Positions 1 through 13,970 of a DNA stretch of 64,000 nt are shown here, piece after piece. This stretch comes from Planotetraspora silvatica (GTDB lineage Bacteria > Actinomycetota > Actinomycetes > Streptosporangiales > Streptosporangiaceae): contig NZ_BOOQ01000002.1 of NCBI RefSeq assembly GCF_016863315.1, forward strand, positions 62,001 to 126,000, written 5' to 3'. The notes beneath the pieces were generated by a model, which did no database searches, was not told the DNA's origin, and saw only the letters and a list, made by a program, of their open reading frames with translations. Position 1 is the first letter of the stretch. Each line of letters starts with the position of its first letter. A program made the position numbers and the translations under genes.

Positions 1-3
1 TCC

Positions 4-855
4 ATGGGACGTATCCGGGCATGGGGCGCAGTTGCGGCACTCGTCTTGGCGGCCGCCTGTTCAGCTCAGGCTACCGAATCGGACCAGCCCCCGGCCGGGG
101 TTTCCGTGTCACTGAACCAGTGGCGCAGCGGCGAGGCCGCCCACGCGATCGAGGTGTCCGTCCGGAACGACACCACGACGCCGGTGCGATTCCAGGACGT
201 GCAACTCGTCACCGCCTCGTTCGTGAAACTTCCCCCCGAGCGGGTGGACACGACACTCGGCCGGACTCCCCGGACCGACCTCCGGATCCCGTACGGCCAG
301 GCCCGCTGCGATCCGGCACGGATCCCCGCGGTCCAGCCGGCGACGGTGATCGCCCACATCCAGGTGGGAAACGAGCCGCTCCGGAAGGTCACCTTCACCA
401 TCCCGCACCCCGACCGGACATTGAGCGGGCTGGTGAACGCCGAATGCGGGGCCTTCATCCTGCGGGAGTCGGCTGACGTCACGTTCGGCGATTCCTGGAC
501 ACACGAGGGCAAGGTGCTGAACGGGGTCCTCCTCGTCACGAGGAAGAACGGCAACGAGGCGGTCTCGATCGACGACCTCGGCGGCACCACCCACTTCAAC
601 ATCCTGCCGGTGTCGGGCAAACGCCATCCGGTCGTGGTGCTCGAGCCGGGGGTCCGGAGCCTGGAGATCCCTGTGGTGGTCACCCCCGCGCGTTGCGACC
701 CGCACGCGTTCGGCGAGGCCAAGAAGGCGTACCTGTTCCCCGTCTGGGGCACCGTGGCCGCCGGGGAGACCTACTGGCTGATCGCCACTCCGTCGAAGCA
801 GACGCAGGCGACCATGTTGTCGTACGCGGAGGACACCTGCGGCATCTCCAGTTGA
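4..855 (+). CDS. Predicted secreted lipoprotein, function unknown
   Basis: A 283-residue protein with a lipoprotein signal: basic N-terminus, hydrophobic stretch and a lipobox ending LAAAC, which makes Cys19 the likely lipidated residue. The remainder is a soluble, strand-rich domain with four later cysteines (in RCDP, ECGAF, RCDP and TCG) that could form two disulfides outside the cell. I do not recognise the family. The ATG at 4 is only three bases into the window, so its ribosome binding site and promoter cannot be judged and a start further upstream is not excluded. It faces the S8 protease gene tail to tail, with a repeat array between them. Lipidation would depend on Lgt, which is also encoded in this window. 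Confidence 0.75.
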   Translation: MGRIRAWGAVAALVLAAACSAQATESDQPPAGVSVSLNQWRSGEAAHAIEVSVRNDTTTPVRFQDVQLVTASFVKLPPERVDTTLGRTPRTDLRIPYGQARCDPARIPAVQPATVIAHIQVGNEPLRKVTFTIPHPDRTLSGLVNAECGAFILRESADVTFGDSWTHEGKVLNGVLLVTRKNGNEAVSIDDLGGTTHFNILPVSGKRHPVVVLEPGVRSLEIPVVVTPARCDPHAFGEAKKAYLFPVWGTVAAGETYWLIATPSKQTQATMLSYAEDTCGISS

Positions 856-898
856 TCAGCGGGCCATATCCCCCAGGGCCCCGCCCCCCTTTTGGGTG

Positions 899-1303
899 GT
901 GATCATGCACAGGTTCGGTGAACGGCCCATTGACATGCACAAACCCCAGCCGTGATCATGCACGAGTTCGGCAAAATGGCCCTGACCTGCGGATTCCGCT
1001 TCCGTGATCATGCACGGATTCGGGAAAGCGCCCCACCACCAGGGCGAATTCAACGCGTGATCATGCAACGAGCCCGCCATTGCATGATCACGGCCGATAT
1101 CGGCCCAGGTCGACGACCCGATCGCCGAACGTGTGCATGATCACGCCCGCGGTTTGACCAGGTCACGCGGCAAGATCCCGAATCCGTGCATGATCACGGA
1201 CCGGGTTCGCCCACGTCCACGGCACACTCGCCGAACTCGTGCATGATCACGAACCCGGGAACCTTAGGTCACCAGACCTTTCCCCGAACCTGTGCATGAT
1301 CAC
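899..1303. repeat. 53-bp phased inverted repeat array (array 1)
   Basis: The 456-base gap 856-1311 between two convergent genes is filled by this array. The head GTGATCATGCAC starts at 899, 952, 1004 and 1057 on the plus strand. Its reverse complement starts at 1080, 1133, 1186, 1239 and 1292. Steps are 53, 52, 53, then 53 four times. Heads extend to GTGATCATGCACRNRTTCGG, and some units also share a tail like TGACCTGGnCAAACC. The innermost pair (1057-1068 and 1080-1091) is a perfect 12-bp inverted repeat around an 11-nt loop. Outer pairs carry matching triplets: 899/1292 AGG, 952/1239 GAG, 1004/1186 GGA. The first units met by each flanking gene's transcript read in the same sense as that transcript. 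Function unknown; a REP/BIME-like 3'-end element is my inference. Confidence 0.9.
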
Positions 1304-1311
1304 GCCCGATT

Positions 1312-2949
1312 TCAGGGGGTGACGGTGGCGGCTTGGGCGGCGTTGGCTATGCCGTGGCCGAAGAAGCCGTTCTTCTCCTTGGTCCCCTCACACGTCTGCG
1401 TGGCCGTGCCGTACTTGAAGGCGCGCGGCGTCGGGCAGGACGTCTGGGTCGCCGACGCGTACAGGAGCTTCTCCACCTGGTTCGGGTCCATGGCCAGACC
1501 GCCCTTGCCGGGCACGCCGAACCGGCTGATGATGATCGCCGCGATTCCCGTCACATGCGGGGCGGCCATCGAGGTGCCCTCGAGGTACTGGTAGTAGGCG
1601 CACGTCCCCCCATGGCAGTCGCGCACGACGGACGCGTCGACCGGGTTGCCGCTGGCGTCGATCTGGTGCCCGGCCTTCAGCACGGCGGTCGGGGCCGCGG
1701 CGAGGATCTCCCTGCGCTCCCCGATCAGAGAGGTCCCGCTGTCGAAGATGTCGCCGCCCGGCGCAGCGATGTCGGTCTGCTCGACCCCGTAGTCGGAGTA
1801 GGCCGCCTTCTGGCCGCTGGGCCCCACCGAGGAAACCGCGATGACTCCGGGAAGCTCGGTCGGCACGTTGAGGCAGGTGTTGTCGACCGTGCGCTCCTTC
1901 TCGGCCCCGAGCGGATAGTCGGGACTGGCCGTGTCCTTGCTCGGCCTGCCCAGGTCGGAGCCGCTGTTGCCGATGGCGGTGACCATGGTGACGCCGCGCT
2001 GGTGCGCGTAGGCGACGGCCCTGCGCATGCCGACGAGGATGCCGCGCTGGGCCAGTTGGTCGGCCCGCGAGTCCTGGGGGCTGGCCGCGCAGTTGAACGT
2101 CCAGGGGTCGACGTAGAAGCTCATGTTGACCACGTCGACACCCACGTCGCCCGCGTAGGCCAGGGCGTCCATGGTCGGCTTGAGGAAGAAGTAACCGGAG
2201 TCGGTCCCGGCCCTCAGATTGACCAGCGACACGTCGGGCGCGACCCCGGCGACGCCGATGCCGTTGATCGGCGAGCCGATGGTGCTGGCCACATGGGTGC
2301 CGTGCCCGTCGTCGTCCTCGTCGGCGGGGTCCTTGCAGCCCGCGACCTCGCAGGCGCCGTCGAACTTCTTGCCGTTGACGTCGTTCGGCAGGTCGGTGAC
2401 GAAGTTGCGGCTCAACTGCCGGTTGAAGTTGGCCGCGATGTCGGGGTGGTTGCCGTCGACCCCGGTGTCGATGATGCCCACCAGCACCTGGTGGTTGCCC
2501 CGCGCCTTGGCGTACGACCCGGTGGGCGTGGCGCCGATCATCTTCATGTCCCACTGCCGGTCGGACAGCGGGTCGCCGGCCACGGCCTTCGCTCCCCCCG
2601 ACGTCTTCGGCGGAGGGGCGGCCATCGGCATGTCGGCGGCGGAGCCGATGGGGAGGTCGGGCGTGACGCCGACGACGGAGGGGCTGTCCGCCAGCGGTTC
2701 CGGAGCCGGGGCGCGCACGATGAGGTAGCCGAGCCTGTCGTCCTGGGACTCGATCACGCCCCCCGCGGCGGTGACCGCACGCGAGGCCGTGTCACGGGCG
2801 CCGTCGGCGTAGAAGACCAGGTAGTCGCCGCCCTTGCCGGGTGGGATGGACTTGGGGACCGGCATCGAGACACCGGCCGTGGCAGCGCTCGCGACGCCCA
2901 CCAGTGCGATCGAAAACAGTGCCTTCGCGACACGCCCCCGTGATTTCAA
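1312..2949 (-). CDS. Secreted S8 (subtilisin-like) serine protease
   Basis: A subtilase of about 545 residues. An export signal lies in the first 30 residues (VAKALFSIALVGVASAATA), followed by an I9-like propeptide (YLVFYADGARD to IVRAP) and the catalytic domain. The triad motifs are present: DTGVDGNHPDI (Asp, about residue 160), GHGTHVAS (His, about 217) and GTSMAAPHVTG (Ser, about 459). I prefer the TTG at 2949 because GAGGAGG lies just upstream at good spacing; an in-frame ATG at 2976 would add nine residues but its GAGGG is too close. An insertion of about 50 residues with two Cys lies between the Asp and His motifs. Expected role: extracellular protein breakdown after autoprocessing. The stop is nine bases from the last unit of repeat array 1. 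Confidence 0.93.
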   Translation of the reverse strand: MKSRGRVAKALFSIALVGVASAATAGVSMPVPKSIPPGKGGDYLVFYADGARDTASRAVTAAGGVIESQDDRLGYLIVRAPAPEPLADSPSVVGVTPDLPIGSAADMPMAAPPPKTSGGAKAVAGDPLSDRQWDMKMIGATPTGSYAKARGNHQVLVGIIDTGVDGNHPDIAANFNRQLSRNFVTDLPNDVNGKKFDGACEVAGCKDPADEDDDGHGTHVASTIGSPINGIGVAGVAPDVSLVNLRAGTDSGYFFLKPTMDALAYAGDVGVDVVNMSFYVDPWTFNCAASPQDSRADQLAQRGILVGMRRAVAYAHQRGVTMVTAIGNSGSDLGRPSKDTASPDYPLGAEKERTVDNTCLNVPTELPGVIAVSSVGPSGQKAAYSDYGVEQTDIAAPGGDIFDSGTSLIGERREILAAAPTAVLKAGHQIDASGNPVDASVVRDCHGGTCAYYQYLEGTSMAAPHVTGIAAIIISRFGVPGKGGLAMDPNQVEKLLYASATQTSCPTPRAFKYGTATQTCEGTKEKNGFFGHGIANAAQAATVTP

Positions 2950-3115
2950 CGATCCTCCTCGATCCGGGCCCGGCATCCCTCACAAGTGCCCGCTATCCAG
3001 CGCGCGATTCAACCACCTTGCAGGGATACTTCCCGTTTTGTACGGCTAACGCCCCCGCCGCCGCGACCAGGCACAGGCTCCGGGACCCTACCCCTCCCCG
3101 GCGAAAAGCCCGACC

Positions 3116-3215
3116 GTGATCATGCAAAGACTCGTCCTGACCGGCCGACGTCCGGCGAACCGGGCCGTGCCGGCGAGGTCCCGTGCGCGATCGCCCCCAC
3201 GATCACGCACGGGTC
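3116..3215. repeat. Single and degenerate copies of the 53-bp repeat (array 2)
   Basis: One clear head, GTGATCATGCAA, starts at 3116 and is followed by a tail-like CTGACCGG. Two weaker matches lie nearer the gltD stop: GTGCGCGATCGC at 3183 resembles an inverted head, and ACGATCACGCAC at 3199 resembles a forward head with three transitions. The remnant sits in the gap between the gltD stop (3223) and the start of the S8 protease gene (2949), which are transcribed in the same direction. It looks like a decayed or minimal array. The first match is convincing; the two others are tentative. Confidence 0.6.
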
Positions 3216-3222
3216 CCCGGCG

Positions 3223-4707
<1,485 letters not shown>

Positions 4708-4719
4708 CTGGTGTGCCCC

Positions 4720-9243
<4,524 letters not shown>

Positions 9244-9400
9244 CTAGTCACTCCCGTCGTCATCGTCTGTTCGAAACAGAGGGACGACGTTGGCCCTGCT
9301 GCAATTATGGTACGTAGAGATTACCGCACCCTGCCGGAATAGTCCCCGTGGGTCCGCTTCGCGAATCTTCATTGGTTAACACGATGGATACAGTTGCCGC

Positions 9401-10966
9401 ATGGCGGCTCATGAGGCGATCGATCAGCTCTTGACCTCGGCGGGCGTGGACAGCCGCCGTCTCCGCAGGGCCCTCGGCCTTCTGGGCGGCGGCGACTGGT
9501 GGACTCTGGCCGATCTCGTCCGGGAGACCGCGACGTCACGGCGTTCCATCGAGTCGCTGCTGCGTGAGCTCCCCCTTGAGCGCACAGGCGACCGCCTCCG
9601 ACTGCCGGCCGATCGCGCCAGACGTTATAACGAAGCCCTCGGTCGCGATATTTCGGGCCTGACGGATCCGGTCGCCGGCCTGGCCGGAGAGCACGCCGAC
9701 ACCCTCGAGCGGCTGAGGGACCTGATCGCCGGTGCCCCGCGGGGCCGCCACACACTCGACCACGTCGCCGCGACCGCCGACACGGTCCTGCGCCGGGCCC
9801 TGCTTCTCGGGGCCCGCTTCTGGCTTCCGGGCGCCAGGCTGCTCTGCGTGGGCGACCACGACCTGACCTCCCTCGCCGTACGGATGATCCATCCGGATGT
9901 GGACGTCACGGTCGTCGACATCGACGAGCGGATCCTCGGCTACATCGACGCCCAGGGCCTCGGCGTCAGGACCCGCTGGGCGGACCTGCGCCTGGGCCTC
10001 GCCCCGTCCGCGCGCGGGCAGGCCGACCTGGCGATCACCGATCCGCCCTACACACCCGACGGGATCGGCCTGTTCGTGGCACGCGCGGCCGAGGGGCTGC
10101 GGGACCGCGACCACGGCCGGATCCTCCTGGCCTACGGGGCTTCCGAACGCACCCCCATGCTGGCCCTCAAGGTACAGAACACCTTGTCTGACCTAAATCT
10201 TCTTAATGAAGCGATATTTCCGGACTTCAATAGGTATGACGGTGCCGAGGCCATCGGCAGCGCCGCCGACCTGTACATTCTCCGGCCGACGACCAAGACG
10301 TGGCCGGCCGTCTCCGCCCGGGTCGACAGGCTCGCCACCGCGATCTACACCCAGGGCCCCCAGTCCGTCGAGGCCGCCTCTCCGGCGGGTGCGCCGGCCG
10401 GAGAGGATCCGGCGGAGTTCGCCCCCGCCCTGCTCGCCGGGGAATGGCCCCGCGAACTGCTGCCGAAGGTGCCCAGGACGAGGCTGTCCACCCTGCTCGC
10501 CAAGCCGTACGCCGCCGCGCCGGAACGGGTGGCCGTGGCCGTGCCCGCCGGGCTTGAGGCGGCCCTCCCCCGGTTGCTGCTCGCGACCCGGGCCAGGCAC
10601 GTGCGCGTCCTGCTCGCCGGCCGGCCGGACGACCTGCCCGCGCTGACAGAGGGGGTTCGCCCCGTGTACGACGTCACCTGCCGGTCCGCCGGCGCGGGGG
10701 CCGTCCTCGACGCCGTACGGCTGCCGCTCCCGGACGCCGATGCCGCGCGGATCGTCCGGCGGATCCTCGACAGCGCGCACGGCAAGGTGGCCAACACCTG
10801 GCGCGAGGCGCTGGCCGAGACGGCCGGGCTGACCAGGAAGGAGGCCAGGGCCGTGGTCGAGGAGGCCGCGCCGTGGGCTGGGGATCTCACCGCGCTGGAA
10901 CTGCCTCTTCACCGCCTCGCCGGGCTCCCCGCCGACGTGTCGGCGACACTGGCCGGGGCCCGTTGA
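9401..10966 (+). CDS. bpsA: BpsA-like branched polyamine synthase (DUF43) with extra C-terminal domain
   Basis: Residues 1 to about 340 match the N4-bis(aminopropyl)spermidine synthase family. A winged-helix-like N-terminus (WWTLADLVRETATSRRSIES) is followed by a Rossmann aminopropyltransferase core with GDHDLTS, VVDIDERIL and the catalytic-loop motif TDPPYTPDG. In thermophilic archaea BpsA adds aminopropyl groups from decarboxylated SAM to spermidine, making branched polyamines. Residues about 340-521 are an additional alpha/beta region (PERVAVAVPAGLEAALPRLLL and onward) that I do not recognise and that lengthens the protein well beyond the archaeal enzymes. It is divergent from gltB and convergent with the next gene, four bases beyond its stop. 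No strong ribosome binding site precedes ATG 9401. Family assignment is good; substrate in this organism is inferred. Confidence 0.8.
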   Translation: MAAHEAIDQLLTSAGVDSRRLRRALGLLGGGDWWTLADLVRETATSRRSIESLLRELPLERTGDRLRLPADRARRYNEALGRDISGLTDPVAGLAGEHADTLERLRDLIAGAPRGRHTLDHVAATADTVLRRALLLGARFWLPGARLLCVGDHDLTSLAVRMIHPDVDVTVVDIDERILGYIDAQGLGVRTRWADLRLGLAPSARGQADLAITDPPYTPDGIGLFVARAAEGLRDRDHGRILLAYGASERTPMLALKVQNTLSDLNLLNEAIFPDFNRYDGAEAIGSAADLYILRPTTKTWPAVSARVDRLATAIYTQGPQSVEAASPAGAPAGEDPAEFAPALLAGEWPRELLPKVPRTRLSTLLAKPYAAAPERVAVAVPAGLEAALPRLLLATRARHVRVLLAGRPDDLPALTEGVRPVYDVTCRSAGAGAVLDAVRLPLPDADAARIVRRILDSAHGKVANTWREALAETAGLTRKEARAVVEEAAPWAGDLTALELPLHRLAGLPADVSATLAGAR

Positions 10967-10970
10967 CCTG

Positions 10971-11882
10971 TCAGGTGGCCGGCGGGGGAGGCTGGGACTC
11001 CTCGTATCCTCCGGACCCCGGAGCGGGCTCGCTGGGCGGCGGTTCCGACGGCTGCGCCGTGTCGTCTCCCTCGTCCCCTCCGGCGGGGGCCGCGGGCAGC
11101 CCGGCGACCGCGACCACGCGGCGGTAGAGCGCCTTCTCCGACTCCCGGACCGCCAGCCCGAGCGTGACGAAGTCGTCTTTGCGCCCCGGCTCCGCGCCGT
11201 CCGCGCGGCCGATCCAGGCGAGGCCGACGAAGTGCCCCATCGCCTGACCGCTGGCCTCCGTGTACCCCTGGAACTTCGCCTTCTCCGACTCCAGCGGCAG
11301 GACCCAGCCGTCGTGGTGCAGGGCCTTGAGGTTGTCGACGAGTTCGTTCGCGGCGTCCACGTCGGCCAGGTTGAACATCGCGTACTGGGCGACGTAGTCG
11401 CCGTCGGCGGTCGCGTACAGCCCGCGGACGGCCTGCTCACAGCCCGCGTCGGCCAGCGCTCCCGCCAGGCCGCCCCACACGGTGCCGCCGCAGTTGTCGT
11501 CCAGGCTGCTGGCGATCCGCTTGAGGACGATCCTGCCCGACGTGAGCGTCTTGGCGCCGAAGACCTCCTTGGCCGTGAGCGGCGCCGCGTCGGCCTTCCT
11601 GTCGGCGATCGGCCCGAACTGCTTGGGGGACGGCCATGCCTGGTAGAGGTCCGGCCGGGCCTTCCCGAAGGGGTCCGACCCCTGCTCGTCCGGCGCCGCG
11701 GCGCTCCCGGTTATCGAGGTGGCCAGCAGGACCAGGCCCAGCGCGGTCGCGAGGGTGGCGGTGATCGACCCGGTCCACACCAGGACGCGCCGCTGACTGT
11801 CGGTCATCCCCGACTCGGCGGGTGGTGCCGAGTCGGCCCATCTGTCCCGGGAACCGGACGTCCGGCGCTTTCGCCTGGTCAT
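10971..11882 (-). CDS. Membrane-anchored protein of unknown function
   Basis: A 303-residue protein. A short basic, cytosolic N-terminus leads to one membrane segment at about residues 32-54 (VLVWTGSITATLATALGLVLLATSI), then an external domain, and a Pro/Glu/Ser-rich tail (about the last 35 residues). Two cysteines (DNCGG and GCEQ) could pair in the outer domain. I do not recognise the family. The start at 11882 overlaps the stop of the upstream transporter gene by four bases (ATGA); longer upstream readings would run back into that gene. It is the last gene of the leftward lgt group and ends four bases from the convergent polyamine synthase gene. Confidence 0.7.
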   Translation of the reverse strand: MTRRKRRTSGSRDRWADSAPPAESGMTDSQRRVLVWTGSITATLATALGLVLLATSITGSAAAPDEQGSDPFGKARPDLYQAWPSPKQFGPIADRKADAAPLTAKEVFGAKTLTSGRIVLKRIASSLDDNCGGTVWGGLAGALADAGCEQAVRGLYATADGDYVAQYAMFNLADVDAANELVDNLKALHHDGWVLPLESEKAKFQGYTEASGQAMGHFVGLAWIGRADGAEPGRKDDFVTLGLAVRESEKALYRRVVAVAGLPAAPAGGDEGDDTAQPSEPPPSEPAPGSGGYEESQPPPPAT

Positions 11883-12598
11883 GAACCGCCGGCTCCGATG
11901 AGCGTGCCAAGCCCCCAAGTCAGACTCGCAGCCAGGCCGCCGACGAGGAGCTGGCGCAGGCCGCTGAACCACCAGCTTCGCGCGGTCACCCTGGAGACCA
12001 GCGCGCCGGCGGCGAACAGAGCCAGCATCGACGCCACTGCCGGGATCCACAGGACCGTCAACCCAAGGAGGTACGGCACGAGCGGGATGAGCGCCCCCAC
12101 GCCGAACGAGACGAAGGACGAGGCCGCCGCGAGGACCGGCGAGGGCAGGTCCTGCGGGTCGACGCCGATCTCCGCCCGCGTGTGGACCACGAGCGCCTGC
12201 TCCGGATTACGGGAGATCTGCCTGGCGACCTCCCTCGCGGTGTCCGGCTCCACGCCGCGCTGGATGTAAAGCTGCGCCAGCTCGTCCTCCTCCGACTGAG
12301 GATTGCGCTCCAGCTCTCGCCGCTCGATGTCGATCTCGGCCTCGGCCAGCTCCCGCTGGCTGGCGACCGACACGTACTCGCCGCCCGCCATGGAGAACGC
12401 GCCGGCCGCGAGGCCGGCGACGCCCGCCAGGGAGATGATCTTCGTGTCGGCGGTTCCTCCCGCGACACCCGCGATCAGGGCGAAATTGGAGACCAAGCCG
12501 TCCATCGCGCCGAACACCGCAGGCCTGAGCCACCCACCGGTGACGTCCCGGTGCTGGTGATGGATCTCGGCCCGCGCCCCCGAGCCGCCTTCGGTCAT
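11879..12598 (-). CDS. VIT1/CCC1-family iron/manganese transporter
   Basis: A 239-residue membrane protein of the VIT1/CCC1 family, which moves Fe2+ or Mn2+ out of the cytosol. Family marks are RPAVFGAMDGLVSNFALIAGVAGG in the first membrane segment and AGAFSMAGGEYVSVASQRELAEAEI in the second. A charged cytosolic metal-binding helix region follows (RRELERNPQSEEDELAQLY), then three more hydrophobic segments toward the C-terminus. It overlaps lgt by four bases upstream and the next gene by four bases downstream, so the three are translationally coupled. The metal cannot be told from sequence. The link with lgt is positional only. Confidence 0.9.
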   Translation of the reverse strand: MTEGGSGARAEIHHQHRDVTGGWLRPAVFGAMDGLVSNFALIAGVAGGTADTKIISLAGVAGLAAGAFSMAGGEYVSVASQRELAEAEIDIERRELERNPQSEEDELAQLYIQRGVEPDTAREVARQISRNPEQALVVHTRAEIGVDPQDLPSPVLAAASSFVSFGVGALIPLVPYLLGLTVLWIPAVASMLALFAAGALVSRVTARSWWFSGLRQLLVGGLAASLTWGLGTLIGAGGS

Positions 12599-13905
12599 CT
12601 CTGGCCGGCCTCCCGGTCAGGTACGGCCTGAGCCTCGCCTGCCGCCCGTTCGCCGTCCTGACCGTCCTGACCGTCCTGCCCGTCCTGACCGGCCGCCGAA
12701 GCGGGGACGGGAGCCGTCACGGGCGGGGCGATGTCGGACTCGTCCGCCTGGTCCCGCTGGTGCGCCGGGTCGACGCCGTCCGCCTCGTCAGCGGCCTCCG
12801 CTGCGTCGGACGCTGTGTCGGCCGCCGTGCCCGCCGCCGCGTCGGATGCTGGTTCCGCAGCTGGTTCGGCCGCTGTGGCGGACGCCGGTTCGGCCCCTGC
12901 GCCTTCAGCCAGGTCCGCCGCCGTGTCGCCCGCCGTCTCCCCGGCCGGTTCGCTCGTGAAGGCGGCGACCTTGGTCTGACCGGCCGCTAATTCGGAACCG
13001 TCCGCCCGCTCCCCCGCGGATCCGTCCTCGCTCGCGTCTCCCGCGGCGTCCGCTGCGGGCTCGTCACCGTCGGCCGGAGCCACGGGGGCGTCGAGGATCT
13101 CCTCGCCCTTCTTGTTCCTGGCGAACCAGAAGTACGCCACGGCCAGGATGAAGATGACCACCGAGGTCCACTGGTTGAGCCGGAGCCCGAGGATGTGGTG
13201 CGCGGGATCGACCCGCAGCCCCTCGATCCAGAACCTGCCCAGGGTGTATCCCGCGACGTACAGCGCCAGCAGGCGGCCGTGGCGCAGGGTGAACCGCCTG
13301 GCCAGCAGCACGAGGACGCCCGCGAGGGCGAGGTCCCACAAGGACTCGTAGAGGAACGTCGGGTGGTAGGTCTCCACGCCGGCGATCGCGCCCGGACGGC
13401 CAGGATCGATCTCGAGGCCCCACGGCAACGTGGTCGGGCTGCCGAACAGTTCCTGGTTGAAGTAGTTGCCCCACCGGCCGATGGCCTGGGCCACCGCGAC
13501 CGCGGGGGCGAGGGTGTCGGCCACCGCGGTGAAGGAGATCCCGCGCCGCCGGCAGCCGATGTAGACACCGAGCGCACCGAGCGCGATCGCGCCCCAGATG
13601 CCGAGGCCGCCCTTCCAGATGAAGAGCGTGTCGATCGGCCGATTGGGCGCTTCGGATCCGAAGTACAGCTGCCAGTCGGTGATGACGTGATAGAGACGCC
13701 CGCCGACCAGGCCGAACGGCACGGCCCAGACGGCGAGATCGGTGATCGTTCCAGCTGCGCCGCCGCGGGCGCGCCAACGGCGCTCGCCGATCCAGACGGC
13801 GACGATGACGCCGAGCACGATGCACAGCGCGTAGGCCCGGATCGGGATCGGGCCGAGATCCCAGACGCCCTGTGACGGACTGGGAATCGAGGCGAGGGGT
13901 GGCAT
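12595..13905 (-). CDS. lgt: Prolipoprotein diacylglyceryl transferase with long C-terminal extension
   Basis: Lgt transfers diacylglycerol from phosphatidylglycerol to the lipobox cysteine of prelipoproteins in the membrane. The signature GRWGNYFNQELFG and the conserved HPTFLYESLWDL and GRFWIEGLRVD segments are present, with about seven membrane segments in the first 285 residues. I chose ATG 13905 (MPPLASIPSP), the usual family start; upstream in-frame codons encode an unlikely Cys/Arg-rich stretch. After the last membrane segment comes a cytosolic tail of about 150 residues, very rich in Ala, Glu, Asp and Gly, with near-tandem ADTAA/AGD units and four DGQ units near the end. Such tails are variable in actinobacteria. 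Substrates here include the lipoprotein at the window start and the importer's binding protein. Confidence 0.95.
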   Translation of the reverse strand: MPPLASIPSPSQGVWDLGPIPIRAYALCIVLGVIVAVWIGERRWRARGGAAGTITDLAVWAVPFGLVGGRLYHVITDWQLYFGSEAPNRPIDTLFIWKGGLGIWGAIALGALGVYIGCRRRGISFTAVADTLAPAVAVAQAIGRWGNYFNQELFGSPTTLPWGLEIDPGRPGAIAGVETYHPTFLYESLWDLALAGVLVLLARRFTLRHGRLLALYVAGYTLGRFWIEGLRVDPAHHILGLRLNQWTSVVIFILAVAYFWFARNKKGEEILDAPVAPADGDEPAADAAGDASEDGSAGERADGSELAAGQTKVAAFTSEPAGETAGDTAADLAEGAGAEPASATAAEPAAEPASDAAAGTAADTASDAAEAADEADGVDPAHQRDQADESDIAPPVTAPVPASAAGQDGQDGQDGQDGERAAGEAQAVPDREAGQR

Positions 13906-13970
13906 GTCAGGTGACGTTACCGTAAGTCCGCCCGCCCTCGGTGCACACCGCGGAGTACAGGTACCGAAGC

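Noticed and set aside
899-1303. CRISPR array
   Set aside because: The regular 53-bp spacing looks CRISPR-like, but unit orientation flips in the middle, the sequence between heads is partly conserved, heads vary, and no cas gene is present.
9244-9400. Defined promoter pair for gltB and the polyamine synthase
   Set aside because: CATAAT on the minus strand is a possible -10 box, but no -35 at proper distance is visible for either gene, so I do not annotate a promoter.
12595-13040. Separate gene for the Ala/Glu-rich stretch after the Lgt core
   Set aside because: It is in frame with lgt without a stop or an internal ribosome binding site, so it is treated as a C-terminal extension.
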